Positions 8,908 to 17,170 of a DNA stretch of 64,000 nt are shown in pieces (within the stretch, counting starts at the first letter, position 1; every line of letters starts with the position of its first letter). The notes under the pieces are model-generated. The model ran no database searches and was not told the origin of the DNA. It worked only from the letters and a program-made list of their open reading frames with translations. The position numbers were made by a program, and so were the translations under genes. The stretch spans positions 129,715 through 193,714 of the forward strand of contig JANRBR010000011.1 of the NCBI GenBank assembly GCA_030727405.1, in the 5' to 3' direction. Source of the stretch: Crocinitomicaceae bacterium (GTDB lineage Bacteria > Bacteroidota > Bacteroidia > Flavobacteriales_D > Crocinitomicaceae).

Positions 8908-9896
8908 TACCAGTTTCGGTCAAAATTAGCATCAACTAACTTCTCTTCTTCTAAGGTTCTCAACGCGAAATTGAAGCCTGCGTAAATGGAATAAGCACCG
9001 AAATTCCCGTCCTTATCCAACGCAATAAAACCACATTGTAAACCCGTTAAATCATCGTGTTTACGAATGATGCGCATGCACGCTTCTTTGCAAGCTTCCA
9101 ACGGTGAATAACCGTGACGCATTAATTCAACCACGGTATGACTTCCTGCAACGCGAATAATCGCCTCACCTAGTCCGGTAGATGTCGCTGCCCCAACTTC
9201 TTGATCGACAAACAATCCAGCACCTATAATGGGAGAATCACCAACGCGACCATGCATTTTATAGGCCCAACCGCTGGTTGTACAAGCACCACTAAGTTTA
9301 CCGTTTGCATCCATAGCAATCATTCCAATAGTATCATGATTTTCGTGATTGATTTCGGGTTTTTTAAAAACGTCTTTGTTTTCTTTTTTCCATTTCTCGT
9401 AATCTTTCTTCACTTCCGGAATGGGGGTTTTGATCGTGTCAAAACCATAATCTAATGCAAATTTTCGTGCACCATCTCCCACAAGCATGACGTGTTGTGT
9501 TTTTTCCATTACTGCTCGAGCTACAGAAATTGGGTGTGCGATTCCTTCGAGACAAGCAACTGAACCACATCGCGAACGATCGTCCATAATGCACGCATCA
9601 AGGGTGACATGTCCATCACGATCTGGACGTCCACCAATACCCACACTGCGATTCTCCACATCAGATTCCGTTACACGAACACCTTTTTCTACGGCATCTA
9701 ATGCCGAACCACCATTTTTCAGGACTTCCCAAGCAGCTTTATTGGCAGCTAATCCATGATCCCAGGTAGATAATACAATTGGACCACTTATTTTTCCACT
9801 GGAAGAGGTCGCCATGACATTAGCTGCTTTTACTGGCTCTACCAGACTTAACAATCCTGTGGCAGCGCCTAGCTTGAGAAAATTTCGTCGTTGCAT
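8907..9896 (-). CDS. N4-(beta-N-acetylglucosaminyl)-L-asparaginase
   Basis: This Ntn-hydrolase cleaves the GlcNAc-Asn bond of N-linked glycopeptides. The precursor self-cleaves before a Thr; the site is visible as NHDTIGM, with T189 as the new N-terminal nucleophile. GRVGDSPIIGAG and a later TGLGEAIIR belong to the substrate pocket. A twin-arginine signal (RRNFLKLGAATG) indicates folded export to the periplasm. At 329 residues it matches the flavobacterial enzyme. It overlaps mltG upstream and the beta-mannosidase gene downstream by one base each. Confidence 0.92.
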   Translation of the reverse strand: MQRRNFLKLGAATGLLSLVEPVKAANVMATSSSGKISGPIVLSTWDHGLAANKAAWEVLKNGGSALDAVEKGVRVTESDVENRSVGIGGRPDRDGHVTLDACIMDDRSRCGSVACLEGIAHPISVARAVMEKTQHVMLVGDGARKFALDYGFDTIKTPIPEVKKDYEKWKKENKDVFKKPEINHENHDTIGMIAMDANGKLSGACTTSGWAYKMHGRVGDSPIIGAGLFVDQEVGAATSTGLGEAIIRVAGSHTVVELMRHGYSPLEACKEACMRIIRKHDDLTGLQCGFIALDKDGNFGAYSIYAGFNFALRTLEEEKLVDANFDRNW

Positions 9897-10969
9897 TAGT
9901 TTTTCTTTTTACGTTGTTCGTTGGTTAACCAAGATTGAAAAGCTTTCGCGTTTCGCATGTGTTCAGCACCCGTAACGGCAAAATTATGTCGGTGTGAATA
10001 GTCCGGTTTTGCACACATAAAAATGTAATCAACCTTTGCGGGATGTAAAATGGCATCCACCACTTTTGGCGAAGGAAGACAGATTGGACCAGGAGGTAGT
10101 CCTTTGACTTTGTATGTGTTATAGGCACATTCAACATCGCGGTGCACTGCTAACAGACGCTGTACGCCCAACAGTTGACTTCCCCAACAAAATTTAAAGG
10201 TTGGATCCGACTGCAATTTCATCCCTTGCTTGAGGCGGTTTAAATACAAACCAGCAATTATCGGCCATTCATCCTCTTGTCTAGACTGTTCTGAGCACAC
10301 TATACTCGCTAACGTAACAGCTTGACTAGGGGAATTTAAACCAATCTTATTTAAACTATTTTTTCTTTCAGGTGTCCAGAAGTTTTTAAATTCTCGAGCC
10401 ATCCGATCCACAAACATTTCTTCATTGGAATCCCAGTACATTTGATAACTATCCGGAATAAATAGAGCCGGCAATTGTTCTGCTGTAAACCCAAATTTTG
10501 ATAGGGTTTTTCCACTAAGGAGGTACTCTACCAATTTTGCGCTGTCCACATCAATGCTTTTAGACACTTTAGCAGCCATTTGATAAATGTCTCGGCAATT
10601 ATTAAACGTTACCTCAACCTCTACTTCTGCGTTGCCATTTCCTTTAGCATTCTTGATGAAGCCATTTAACAAAGTGCGGTAATTTGTCCCGGGTTCAATA
10701 AGGTATTTTCCTGAAGCTATTGTTTTGATAGACAGATTTTTATATTCTCCAACTGAAATAAAAGATTTAACATTATCAATTAACTTTTCATCGGATAATT
10801 GCTTAGCCAATTCAGTCAATTCAAGGGGTTTACTCAGGTAAAATGCTTGTTGATCAGAATTGAGGCTTTTATGGTTTCCAGCCAAATAAATCAGCACTTT
10901 AGGAGCAACAACAATGGATCCGACTATAAGCAGTAGAACTCCAACAACAATTAACTTTCCTTTAGACAT
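9896..10969 (-). CDS. mltG: Endolytic murein transglycosylase
   Basis: This YceG/MltG-family inner-membrane enzyme cuts nascent glycan strands. A single N-terminal membrane anchor (about residues 5-30) is followed by a LysM-like region and the catalytic domain: LASIVCSEQSRQEDEW, GLYLNRLKQGMKLQSDPTF, YNTYKVKGLPPGPICLPS. The family motif is usually E-x-E-T; here it is C-S-E-Q, keeping the second Glu (the one I equate with E. coli E218) but not the first. Its 357 residues are normal. It overlaps the GNAT gene by 19 bp upstream and the glycosylasparaginase start by 1 bp downstream. Confidence 0.9.
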   Translation of the reverse strand: MSKGKLIVVGVLLLIVGSIVVAPKVLIYLAGNHKSLNSDQQAFYLSKPLELTELAKQLSDEKLIDNVKSFISVGEYKNLSIKTIASGKYLIEPGTNYRTLLNGFIKNAKGNGNAEVEVEVTFNNCRDIYQMAAKVSKSIDVDSAKLVEYLLSGKTLSKFGFTAEQLPALFIPDSYQMYWDSNEEMFVDRMAREFKNFWTPERKNSLNKIGLNSPSQAVTLASIVCSEQSRQEDEWPIIAGLYLNRLKQGMKLQSDPTFKFCWGSQLLGVQRLLAVHRDVECAYNTYKVKGLPPGPICLPSPKVVDAILHPAKVDYIFMCAKPDYSHRHNFAVTGAEHMRNAKAFQSWLTNEQRKKKN

Positions 10970-11475
10970 AATTGATAACTTATTTCATCTATTTCACTTC
11001 CTTTAAACCGCAACCATCCTTTACGCATGCCCACTTTTCTAAAATTCATTTTTTCAAAAAATGCGATGCTGGCAGGATTGTCGCCATGTATGGAGCATTG
11101 TAAATTTCGTAATTCCAAGTAATCTCGCGTGTAGTTAATGAGCAATTGCAGCGCATCCACAGCGAATCCCTTGCCTCTATCTGAATCCATCGCGATCAAT
11201 ATCCCAACAGAAGCGTAACCATGTTTAAAATTCACTTCATATAAATCAATGACTCCGACTGAACGCTCGGTCACTTTCTCAATGATGACAAATCTCAGCT
11301 GTCCAGACTTCCTTAAATCCGCTTGATGTTCAATCAAAGCCATGATATCGAACATGGAGAAAGGCACCTCTGTATTGGAAACTTTCCAATTTTCTGGATT
11401 ATTCTCCCACATATAAATCGTTGTCGCATCAGATTTCTCAACCGCCCTCAAATACACTTTCTCTCCAACTAACAT
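10951..11475 (-). CDS. GNAT-family N-acetyltransferase
   Basis: This is a RimJ/RimL-type acetyltransferase of 174 residues. Strand-helix blocks typical of GNAT are visible: VYLRAVEKSDATTIYMWENN at the N-terminus, GVIDLYEVNFKHGYASVGI, then the acetyl-CoA-binding loop DRGKGFAVDAL and the C-terminal NPASIAFFEKMNFRKVGMRK. The substrate is unknown; candidates are a protein N-terminus, an aminoglycoside or an amino sugar. It overlaps dapF by 7 bp and mltG by 19 bp, so it is part of the same transcript. Confidence 0.85.
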   Translation of the reverse strand: MLVGEKVYLRAVEKSDATTIYMWENNPENWKVSNTEVPFSMFDIMALIEHQADLRKSGQLRFVIIEKVTERSVGVIDLYEVNFKHGYASVGILIAMDSDRGKGFAVDALQLLINYTRDYLELRNLQCSIHGDNPASIAFFEKMNFRKVGMRKGWLRFKGSEIDEISYQLCLKES

Positions 11476-12245
11476 CTTTCTATTTTACCATGATAAACGA
11501 ACGTGGCCGGTCCAATCAAAAAAACATGGTGAAAACCATGGCCATTCATTTCCCAAGTCACCATTAAATTTCCGCCTTTCGTTTCAACCTTTACTCGATT
11601 TGAATCCGTTTTGGCAAACCTTGAATAAACCAGCGCACAAGCAGTTACACCTGTCCCACATGAAAGTGTCTCATCTTCCACTCCTCGCTCGTATGTCGCC
11701 ACACGAATTCCTTCTTCGGTAAGCTCCAGAAGGTTCACATTAATTCCTTCTTTTTCATATTTTTCAGAGTAACGTACGGACTTACCAAAAGCAAGCACCG
11801 TTTCCTTCGAATGATCTGCCTGAAGCGATACGTAATGTGGAGACCCTGTATTCAAGACAAATGCTTCGCCATCTGCAAAAATTTCATGAACATCTTGCAT
11901 GTGAATTCGCACTTCATCGCCGCATTGAGCAGCATGGTGAAACCCATCAATTGCTTTGAATTGAACCGAACGGGTATCCATGCCTAAACTACCGGCAAAA
12001 TGTACGGCACAGCGGGCACCATTTCCACAAAACGATTGAGATCCATCTGCATTGAAATAGACCATTTCGAACGCAGCATCTGAGCACAATTGAATCAATA
12101 TCAGTCCGTCCGCACCAATGCCAAAGCGTCTGTCACAATAAAATTGAATGTCAGACTGAGACAAATTGTCATATTGTCCGTGACGGTTATCGATTAAAAT
12201 AAAATCGTTTCCAGTTCCTTGATATTTCGAAAATTCAATCTGCAT
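11469..12245 (-). CDS. dapF: Diaminopimelate epimerase
   Basis: This enzyme converts LL- to meso-diaminopimelate for lysine and peptidoglycan synthesis. The two catalytic cysteines lie in the expected motifs, FCGNGARC (first half) and SCGTGVTAC (second half), with KYQGTGNDFILID at the N-terminus. An upstream in-frame start exists, but the ATG at 12245 gives the family-type MQIEFSKYQGTGNDF and 258 residues, and a TACATTTG promoter motif sits 11 nt upstream. It is the first gene of the leftward dapF-GNAT-mltG-asparaginase-mannosidase operon. Confidence 0.94.
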   Translation of the reverse strand: MQIEFSKYQGTGNDFILIDNRHGQYDNLSQSDIQFYCDRRFGIGADGLILIQLCSDAAFEMVYFNADGSQSFCGNGARCAVHFAGSLGMDTRSVQFKAIDGFHHAAQCGDEVRIHMQDVHEIFADGEAFVLNTGSPHYVSLQADHSKETVLAFGKSVRYSEKYEKEGINVNLLELTEEGIRVATYERGVEDETLSCGTGVTACALVYSRFAKTDSNRVKVETKGGNLMVTWEMNGHGFHHVFLIGPATFVYHGKIERC

Positions 12246-12255
12246 AAAGCTTGAA

Positions 12256-12263
12256 CAAATGTA
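12256..12263 (-). promoter_or_regulatory. -7 promoter element TACATTTG for dapF operon
   Basis: TACATTTG on the minus strand, 11 nt upstream of the dapF ATG. A TTG lies 16 bp further upstream (12280-12282), slightly short of the usual spacing. Confidence 0.45.
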
Positions 12264-12364
12264 TCGAATTAATTGATAACAATTCTTAACAAATTTTAAC
12301 ATTTTCCAAGCAATTTTTGGAATACTATTTGCGTTTAGAAAGAGAATTTTAAAAATGTTTTATT

Positions 12365-13831
12365 ATGAATTTCTTAAGTTACTTTAAAATGTTGGGATTG
12401 GGCATACTTGGCGGCACCTTACCATTGGCCACTTATGTCATTATAGAACACTCATCCACAAAATTGTCGGAACAAGTTCTAGACGGAAATCGATTTGCGC
12501 GTCAAGTCTCTATGACCGGCGTTCCAGTTGGAGCCGATTTCACCGAAGCATCTGCGAATACAATTAATTCAGTGGTGCACATCAATACGAAAGTGGTACA
12601 AACCACCTTTCAAAGGGATCCTTTTCAGGAATTATTCTATGGTCCGGGAGCAGGTGGAAGAGAATTCAAGCAATACGGCGCAAGTTCCGGATCAGGAGTA
12701 ATCGTCTCCTCAGAGGGATATATTGTCACCAACAACCACGTGATTGAAAACGCAAGCGAAATTGAGGTGATCCTTAATGATAACTCAAAATACACCGCAA
12801 AAATCATTGGAACAGATCCCGCAACAGACATTGCCGTGTTAAAAATAGAAGGATCAGGATTTACACCCATTCCACTTGGCAATAGCGATGATTTAAAGAT
12901 TGGCGAATGGGTACTCGCGGTGGGAAATCCCTTTAATTTAACATCTACCGTAACCGCTGGAATTGTTTCAGCTAAAGCACGAAACATCAATTTATTAAGC
13001 GAGCGAAATGGACAGGACATTGTTCCAATCGAATCGTTTATTCAAACAGACGCAGCCGTAAACCCAGGCAACAGTGGTGGCGCCTTGGTGAACACCCAAG
13101 GACAACTTGTCGGAATCAACACAGCCATCGCTTCGCAAACAGGAAGTTACAGTGGTTATTCCTTCGCCATCCCGGTAAACCTTGTTCAAAAGGTCATGGG
13201 TGACATCATTGATTACGGAATTGTGCAACGTGGATTCCTTGGCGTTCAAATTTCAGATATCTCACAGGACATCAAAGAGAAAAATAAATTACCCAATTTA
13301 AAAGGAGTATTTGTTGCAAAGGTAATTGAAGACGGAAGCGCCGATAAAGCAGGATTAAAAGATGGAGATGTGATTTTAAAAATTGGAACTAAAGAAGTCA
13401 ATTCCGTTTCCGCCCTTCAAGAAGAAATTGGAAAAAGACGTCCAGGAGACAAGGTTTCATTGACCGTCCGCAAAAAAGACGGAGAAGAAGTCATTCGAGA
13501 ACTCGTATTGCGTAACAAAGAAGGAGAGACTTCGTTGATGTCTAAGGAAAAAATTAATAAAAGTCAAGCACTTGGTGCCACTTTCACTGAAATGACTGAT
13601 AAAGAGAAAAAAGAGTTGAATATAGCCTATGGGGTAAAAGTTAAATCGATATCAGCAGGTAAATTGAAATCGGTTGGAATCAATATTGGGGATGTCATCT
13701 TAAAAGTGAACAATGAACCCATTGAAACCATCGAAGAACTGACCGGAAAATTGAGTGGAGTGAATCGAGGCGTTTTACTTGAAATCATGACTGAGAGCGG
13801 GAAAAGAGATTATAAAGGTTTGGGATTATAG
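12365..13831 (+). CDS. HtrA/DegP-type periplasmic serine protease with two PDZ domains
   Basis: This Do-family trypsin-like protease and chaperone handles misfolded envelope proteins. A membrane-embedded N-terminus (LGLGILGGTLPLATYVII) is followed by the catalytic triad: His in VTNNHVIENA, Asp in DPATDIAVLKIEG, Ser in NPGNSGGALVN. PDZ1 follows (GFLGVQISDIS, VFVAKVIEDGSADKAGLKDGDV) and PDZ2 ends the protein (VKSISAGKLKSVGINIGDVILKVN). Length is 488. It is divergent from dapF; upstream TACTATTTG is only an imperfect -7 match. Confidence 0.92.
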   Translation: MNFLSYFKMLGLGILGGTLPLATYVIIEHSSTKLSEQVLDGNRFARQVSMTGVPVGADFTEASANTINSVVHINTKVVQTTFQRDPFQELFYGPGAGGREFKQYGASSGSGVIVSSEGYIVTNNHVIENASEIEVILNDNSKYTAKIIGTDPATDIAVLKIEGSGFTPIPLGNSDDLKIGEWVLAVGNPFNLTSTVTAGIVSAKARNINLLSERNGQDIVPIESFIQTDAAVNPGNSGGALVNTQGQLVGINTAIASQTGSYSGYSFAIPVNLVQKVMGDIIDYGIVQRGFLGVQISDISQDIKEKNKLPNLKGVFVAKVIEDGSADKAGLKDGDVILKIGTKEVNSVSALQEEIGKRRPGDKVSLTVRKKDGEEVIRELVLRNKEGETSLMSKEKINKSQALGATFTEMTDKEKKELNIAYGVKVKSISAGKLKSVGINIGDVILKVNNEPIETIEELTGKLSGVNRGVLLEIMTESGKRDYKGLGL

Positions 13832-13990
13832 TCCATTTTAATGGGTAAAATAGAGGGTTGAGAACTCGTTGATAAAAGTTAATAAAATGTGGAAACTAAA
13901 TTTTTTCAATCCCGATTTTTGGCGTTACTTTGCTTCCAACAACGACAGATTAGATAGATTATTAACTTATAAAGAGAGGTATTCAGCAGC

Positions 13991-14857
13991 ATGAGACAGC
14001 TTAAAATCACCAAATCGATAACAAATAGAGAGAGTCAATCCTTAGATAAATACCTTCAGGACATTGGTCGCGAAGAATTAATTACAGCAGAGGAAGAAGT
14101 AGAATTAGCCAGAAAGATTAAAGCCGGTGATCAAAAAGCATTGGAAAAATTAACTAGGGCAAATTTACGTTTTGTGGTTTCCGTCGCAAAACAATACCAA
14201 AACCAAGGCTTAACGCTTCCAGATTTAATTAATGAAGGAAATTTAGGACTCATCAAAGCCGCACAGAAATTTGATGAAACACGTGGATTCAAATTTATCT
14301 CTTACGCTGTTTGGTGGATTCGTCAATCAATCTTGCAAGCATTAGCAGAACAAGCACGTATTGTACGTCTTCCATTGAACCAGGTAGGATCCTTGAATAA
14401 AATCAATAAGGCATTTTCTAGACTTGAACAAGAATTCGAACGTCCACCTTCCGCCGAAGAATTAGCAGAAGCGTTGGAAGTTCCAGAAGATAAAATCAAG
14501 GAAAGTTTAAATGTCTCTGGGCGTCACGTATCTATGGATGCGCCATTATCTTCGAATGAAGATGGAGGAACATTGATGGATGTCATGGCAAACACAGATG
14601 CTCCTCGTACGGATCAGGCCTTAATGGCCGAATCGCTTCAAAAAGAAATCGAACGTTCGTTGAGTACTCTAACAGATAAAGAACGTGAAATCATTCGTTT
14701 GTTCTTCGGAATCGGCATGAATCACGGTTTAACGTTAGAAGAAATCGGCGCAAAATTTAACTTGACACGTGAACGCGTTCGTCAAATTAAAGAAAAAGCA
14801 ATTCGTCGACTGCGACATACATCGCGAAACAAATTACTGAAGTCCTACTTAGGATAA
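13991..14857 (+). CDS. rpoD: Primary RNA polymerase sigma factor (sigma-70, Bacteroidota type)
   Basis: This is the housekeeping sigma factor. Regions 1.2 ([20 protein letters not shown]), 2 ([33 protein letters not shown]), 3 and 4 ([40 protein letters not shown]) are all present. Region 1.1 and the large non-conserved insert of proteobacterial RpoD are missing, giving 288 residues, as is usual in Bacteroidota. The ATG at 13991 follows a ~160-bp intergenic stretch containing TTACTTTG (13925-13932), one mismatch from the -7 consensus. A strong terminator follows. Confidence 0.95.
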   Translation: MRQLKITKSITNRESQSLDKYLQDIGREELITAEEEVELARKIKAGDQKALEKLTRANLRFVVSVAKQYQNQGLTLPDLINEGNLGLIKAAQKFDETRGFKFISYAVWWIRQSILQALAEQARIVRLPLNQVGSLNKINKAFSRLEQEFERPPSAEELAEALEVPEDKIKESLNVSGRHVSMDAPLSSNEDGGTLMDVMANTDAPRTDQALMAESLQKEIERSLSTLTDKEREIIRLFFGIGMNHGLTLEEIGAKFNLTRERVRQIKEKAIRRLRHTSRNKLLKSYLG

Positions 14858-14863
14858 TCATTG

Positions 14864-14896
14864 AAAGGCTGTCTGCGAAAGTGGACAGCCTTTTTT
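14864..14896 (+). terminator. Rho-independent terminator after rpoD
   Basis: A 10-bp stem AAAGGCTGTC / GACAGCCTTT with a 10-nt loop is followed by a T-run (14891-14896). It ends the sigma-factor transcript before the GAPDH gene. Confidence 0.85.
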
Positions 14897-14947
14897 ACTT
14901 CCAATATTTCTTGAAATCAACAATCAATCAACATAAAACAAGTAAAA

Positions 14948-16393
14948 ATGGAATCGAAAGATGGCTATGAAAAAGAGCTCCAATCTCACATTGAACAGGA
15001 GCGCGCAGCGGTAAAGCTGCAAAGTAAAGTCGGAGAGTTATTGTACGACAAAGGAATTGAATTGGTACTGTTTCGTAATCACCTTACGGATGTTACCATT
15101 TCGGAAATACTCAATTTACACGAGTATGCTAAGAAAGTCGTGAACAAACCCATTGATGTGTTCACTACCTCGGAATTGGCAGAAACCTTAATGACCTTAG
15201 ATGTTACAGCATCTAAATTGGACATTGGGAAATTAGCAAGTGAATGGCTAGCGGAACACGCAAATTATTCGTCTAAAGCTGATTTTTTAACAAAAAAACT
15301 AGGTCAACTTCCCGCACAACAAGCAATAGAGCCGCGTGACGTGGTTTTATATGGATTTGGTCGAATTGGTCGTTTAGCTGCAAGGGAGTTAATTAAACAA
15401 GCTGGAAAAGGCCAACAATTGCGTTTAAGAGCCATTGTTACACGAGGATCTAGTGATGCAGACATCACCAAACGCGCATCCCTATTGCGCAATGATTCTG
15501 TTCATGGTGCTTTCAAAGGAACCGTCATCGAAGATTTAGCAAATAAAAGCCTTGTCATTAATGGACAAATCGTTCACATGATTGACGCTTCCAATCCAGA
15601 GGATATCGATTATACACAATTTGGGATTAACAACGCTTTGATCATTGACAACACAGGTGTTTTCACAAATCGTGAGCAATTGTCTCGTCACTTACAAGCG
15701 AAGGGTGTTTCCAAAGTATTATTGACCGCACCAGGAAAAGAAGTACCGAACATCGTTTACGGAATCAATCAAGGAACGTTGGACATTGAAAATGAAAATA
15801 TTTTCTCTGCGGCATCCTGTACAACCAATGCCATCTCCCCTATTTTAAAAGTGGTGAACGATCAGTTTGGTGTCGTGAAAGGACACATCGAAACGGTGCA
15901 TGCCTATACGAATGACCAAAACCTATTGGACAACATGCATAAAAAAGTACGCCGTGGACGTTCTGCAGCGATCAACATGGTTATTACCTCTACAGGAGCA
16001 GGAAGTGCTGTTACGAAAGTGATTCCAGACTTGAAAGACAAACTTACAGCGAACGCTGTTCGCGTACCTACACCAAATGGATCCTTGGCGATTTTGAGCC
16101 TTGAATTAGGTAAAGGAACAAGTGTGGAAGAAGTCAATGCAGCTATTAAAGACGCAGCATTGAATGGAGAATTGGTGAATCAAATTCACTACTCATTCGA
16201 TCCTGAATTGGTTTCGAGCGACATCATCGGAAATACGTGTTGTTCTGTTTTTGACTCCAATGCGACAATCACTTCCATTGACGGTAAAAACGTGGTGTTG
16301 TACGCATGGTACGACAATGAATTCGGTTATACAAAACAAGTGATTCGACTCGCGAAATACATTTCGAAAGTTCGAAGAGCGATGTACTATTAA
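14948..16393 (+). CDS. Glyceraldehyde-3-phosphate dehydrogenase, long form with N-terminal extension
   Basis: This enzyme phosphorylates glyceraldehyde-3-phosphate oxidatively, or runs in reverse. The GAPDH core begins near residue 130 (LYGFGRIGRLAAREL); the catalytic Cys is in SAASCTTNAISP, with HAYTNDQNLLD, RRGRSAAINM and WYDNEFGYTKQVI also present. About 130 residues of helical, charged N-terminal extension precede it, for a total of 481. The residue block after beta-2 (RAIVTRGSSD) lacks the Asp that favours NAD in ordinary GapA, so NADP use is possible (inference). It is bracketed by terminators, hence a single-gene transcript. Confidence 0.9.
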   Translation: MESKDGYEKELQSHIEQERAAVKLQSKVGELLYDKGIELVLFRNHLTDVTISEILNLHEYAKKVVNKPIDVFTTSELAETLMTLDVTASKLDIGKLASEWLAEHANYSSKADFLTKKLGQLPAQQAIEPRDVVLYGFGRIGRLAARELIKQAGKGQQLRLRAIVTRGSSDADITKRASLLRNDSVHGAFKGTVIEDLANKSLVINGQIVHMIDASNPEDIDYTQFGINNALIIDNTGVFTNREQLSRHLQAKGVSKVLLTAPGKEVPNIVYGINQGTLDIENENIFSAASCTTNAISPILKVVNDQFGVVKGHIETVHAYTNDQNLLDNMHKKVRRGRSAAINMVITSTGAGSAVTKVIPDLKDKLTANAVRVPTPNGSLAILSLELGKGTSVEEVNAAIKDAALNGELVNQIHYSFDPELVSSDIIGNTCCSVFDSNATITSIDGKNVVLYAWYDNEFGYTKQVIRLAKYISKVRRAMYY

Positions 16394-16397
16394 ATTG

Positions 16398-16426
16398 AAA
16401 AGCTTCCTTCGGGAAGCTTTTTTTTT
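16398..16426 (+). terminator. Rho-independent terminator with UUCG tetraloop
   Basis: A 10-bp stem AAAAGCTTCC / GGAAGCTTTT closed by TTCG is followed by T residues, immediately after the GAPDH stop. Confidence 0.9.
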
Positions 16427-16468
16427 CATAAAGAATTCAAGCAAACGCATTAATCAATGCAAAAGAAT

Positions 16469-16476
16469 TATTTTTG
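16469..16476 (+). promoter_or_regulatory. -7 promoter element TATTTTTG for cmk
   Basis: TATTTTTG ends 5 nt before the cmk ATG at 16481, leaving almost no room for a leader or ribosome-binding site. Confidence 0.45.
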
Positions 16477-16480
16477 AAAC

Positions 16481-17170
16481 ATGAATCAAAAAAAGATTAC
16501 CATTGCCATTGATGGCTTTTCGGCGTGTGGAAAAAGCACCCTCGCTAAAGACTTGGCAAAACGTCTGGCTTATGTTTTCATTGATTCTGGCGCCATGTAT
16601 CGCGCAGCGGCACTCTACTGTTTGAAACATCAGTTGATTCAAGATGGAAAATTAGATACAGTAGGAATTGACAACCAACTGTCGCAAATGGATATTCACT
16701 TTGAAACCGTAAGCTCGGAATCACACATCTTGTTAAATGGACAAGATGTCTCGAATGAAATTCGTGAGTCCAAAGTTGCCGAAATAGTTTCCATCGTTGC
16801 TGCCTACAAACCAATTCGAGAAAAATTAGTGCAGGCTCAACAAGAAATGGGTGCAAAAGGTGGAATCGTGATGGATGGCCGCGACATAGGTTCGGTTGTT
16901 TTTCCCGATGCTGAATTAAAGATTTTTGTTACCGCAGATCCAGAAATCCGAGTGCAAAGAAGGCTTTCCGAAATGGTCACGAAAGGAATGCATACTTCGA
17001 TTGAAGAAATACGTAAAAACTTAGCAGAACGAGATCACCTCGATTCAACAAGAGAAGAAAGTCCCTTGATACAAGTTTCAGATGCCCTCGTATTGGATAA
17101 TTCTCAACTTACCAAAGAAGAACAACTCGACTGGGTCCTAGATAAAGTGGCTTTAATCGTATCCAATTAA
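16481..17170 (+). CDS. cmk: Cytidylate kinase
   Basis: This enzyme phosphorylates CMP/dCMP with ATP. The P-loop is IDGFSACGKSTLAKDLA (residues ~10-26), followed by FIDSGAMYRAAALYC and the CMP-binding MDGRDIGSVVFPDAELK. The lid region contains VQRRLSEMVTKG and ERDHLDSTREESPL. Length of 229 is standard. No Shine-Dalgarno is visible and a -7 motif lies directly upstream, so translation may start on a leaderless mRNA. The 3' end overlaps the convergent DUF2891 gene by 18 bp. Confidence 0.94.
   Translation: MNQKKITIAIDGFSACGKSTLAKDLAKRLAYVFIDSGAMYRAAALYCLKHQLIQDGKLDTVGIDNQLSQMDIHFETVSSESHILLNGQDVSNEIRESKVAEIVSIVAAYKPIREKLVQAQQEMGAKGGIVMDGRDIGSVVFPDAELKIFVTADPEIRVQRRLSEMVTKGMHTSIEEIRKNLAERDHLDSTREESPLIQVSDALVLDNSQLTKEEQLDWVLDKVALIVSN

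Noticed and set aside
12637..13020. 127-residue antisense open frame in the HtrA protease gene
   Set aside because: It covers the catalytic domain of a clear protease; low-complexity shadow translation without motif.
13832..13990. Small open frames or RNA gene before rpoD
   Set aside because: Only AT-rich sequence with an imperfect -7 motif (TTACTTTG) and a short CCATTTTAATGG palindrome without T-run; nothing that supports a gene.
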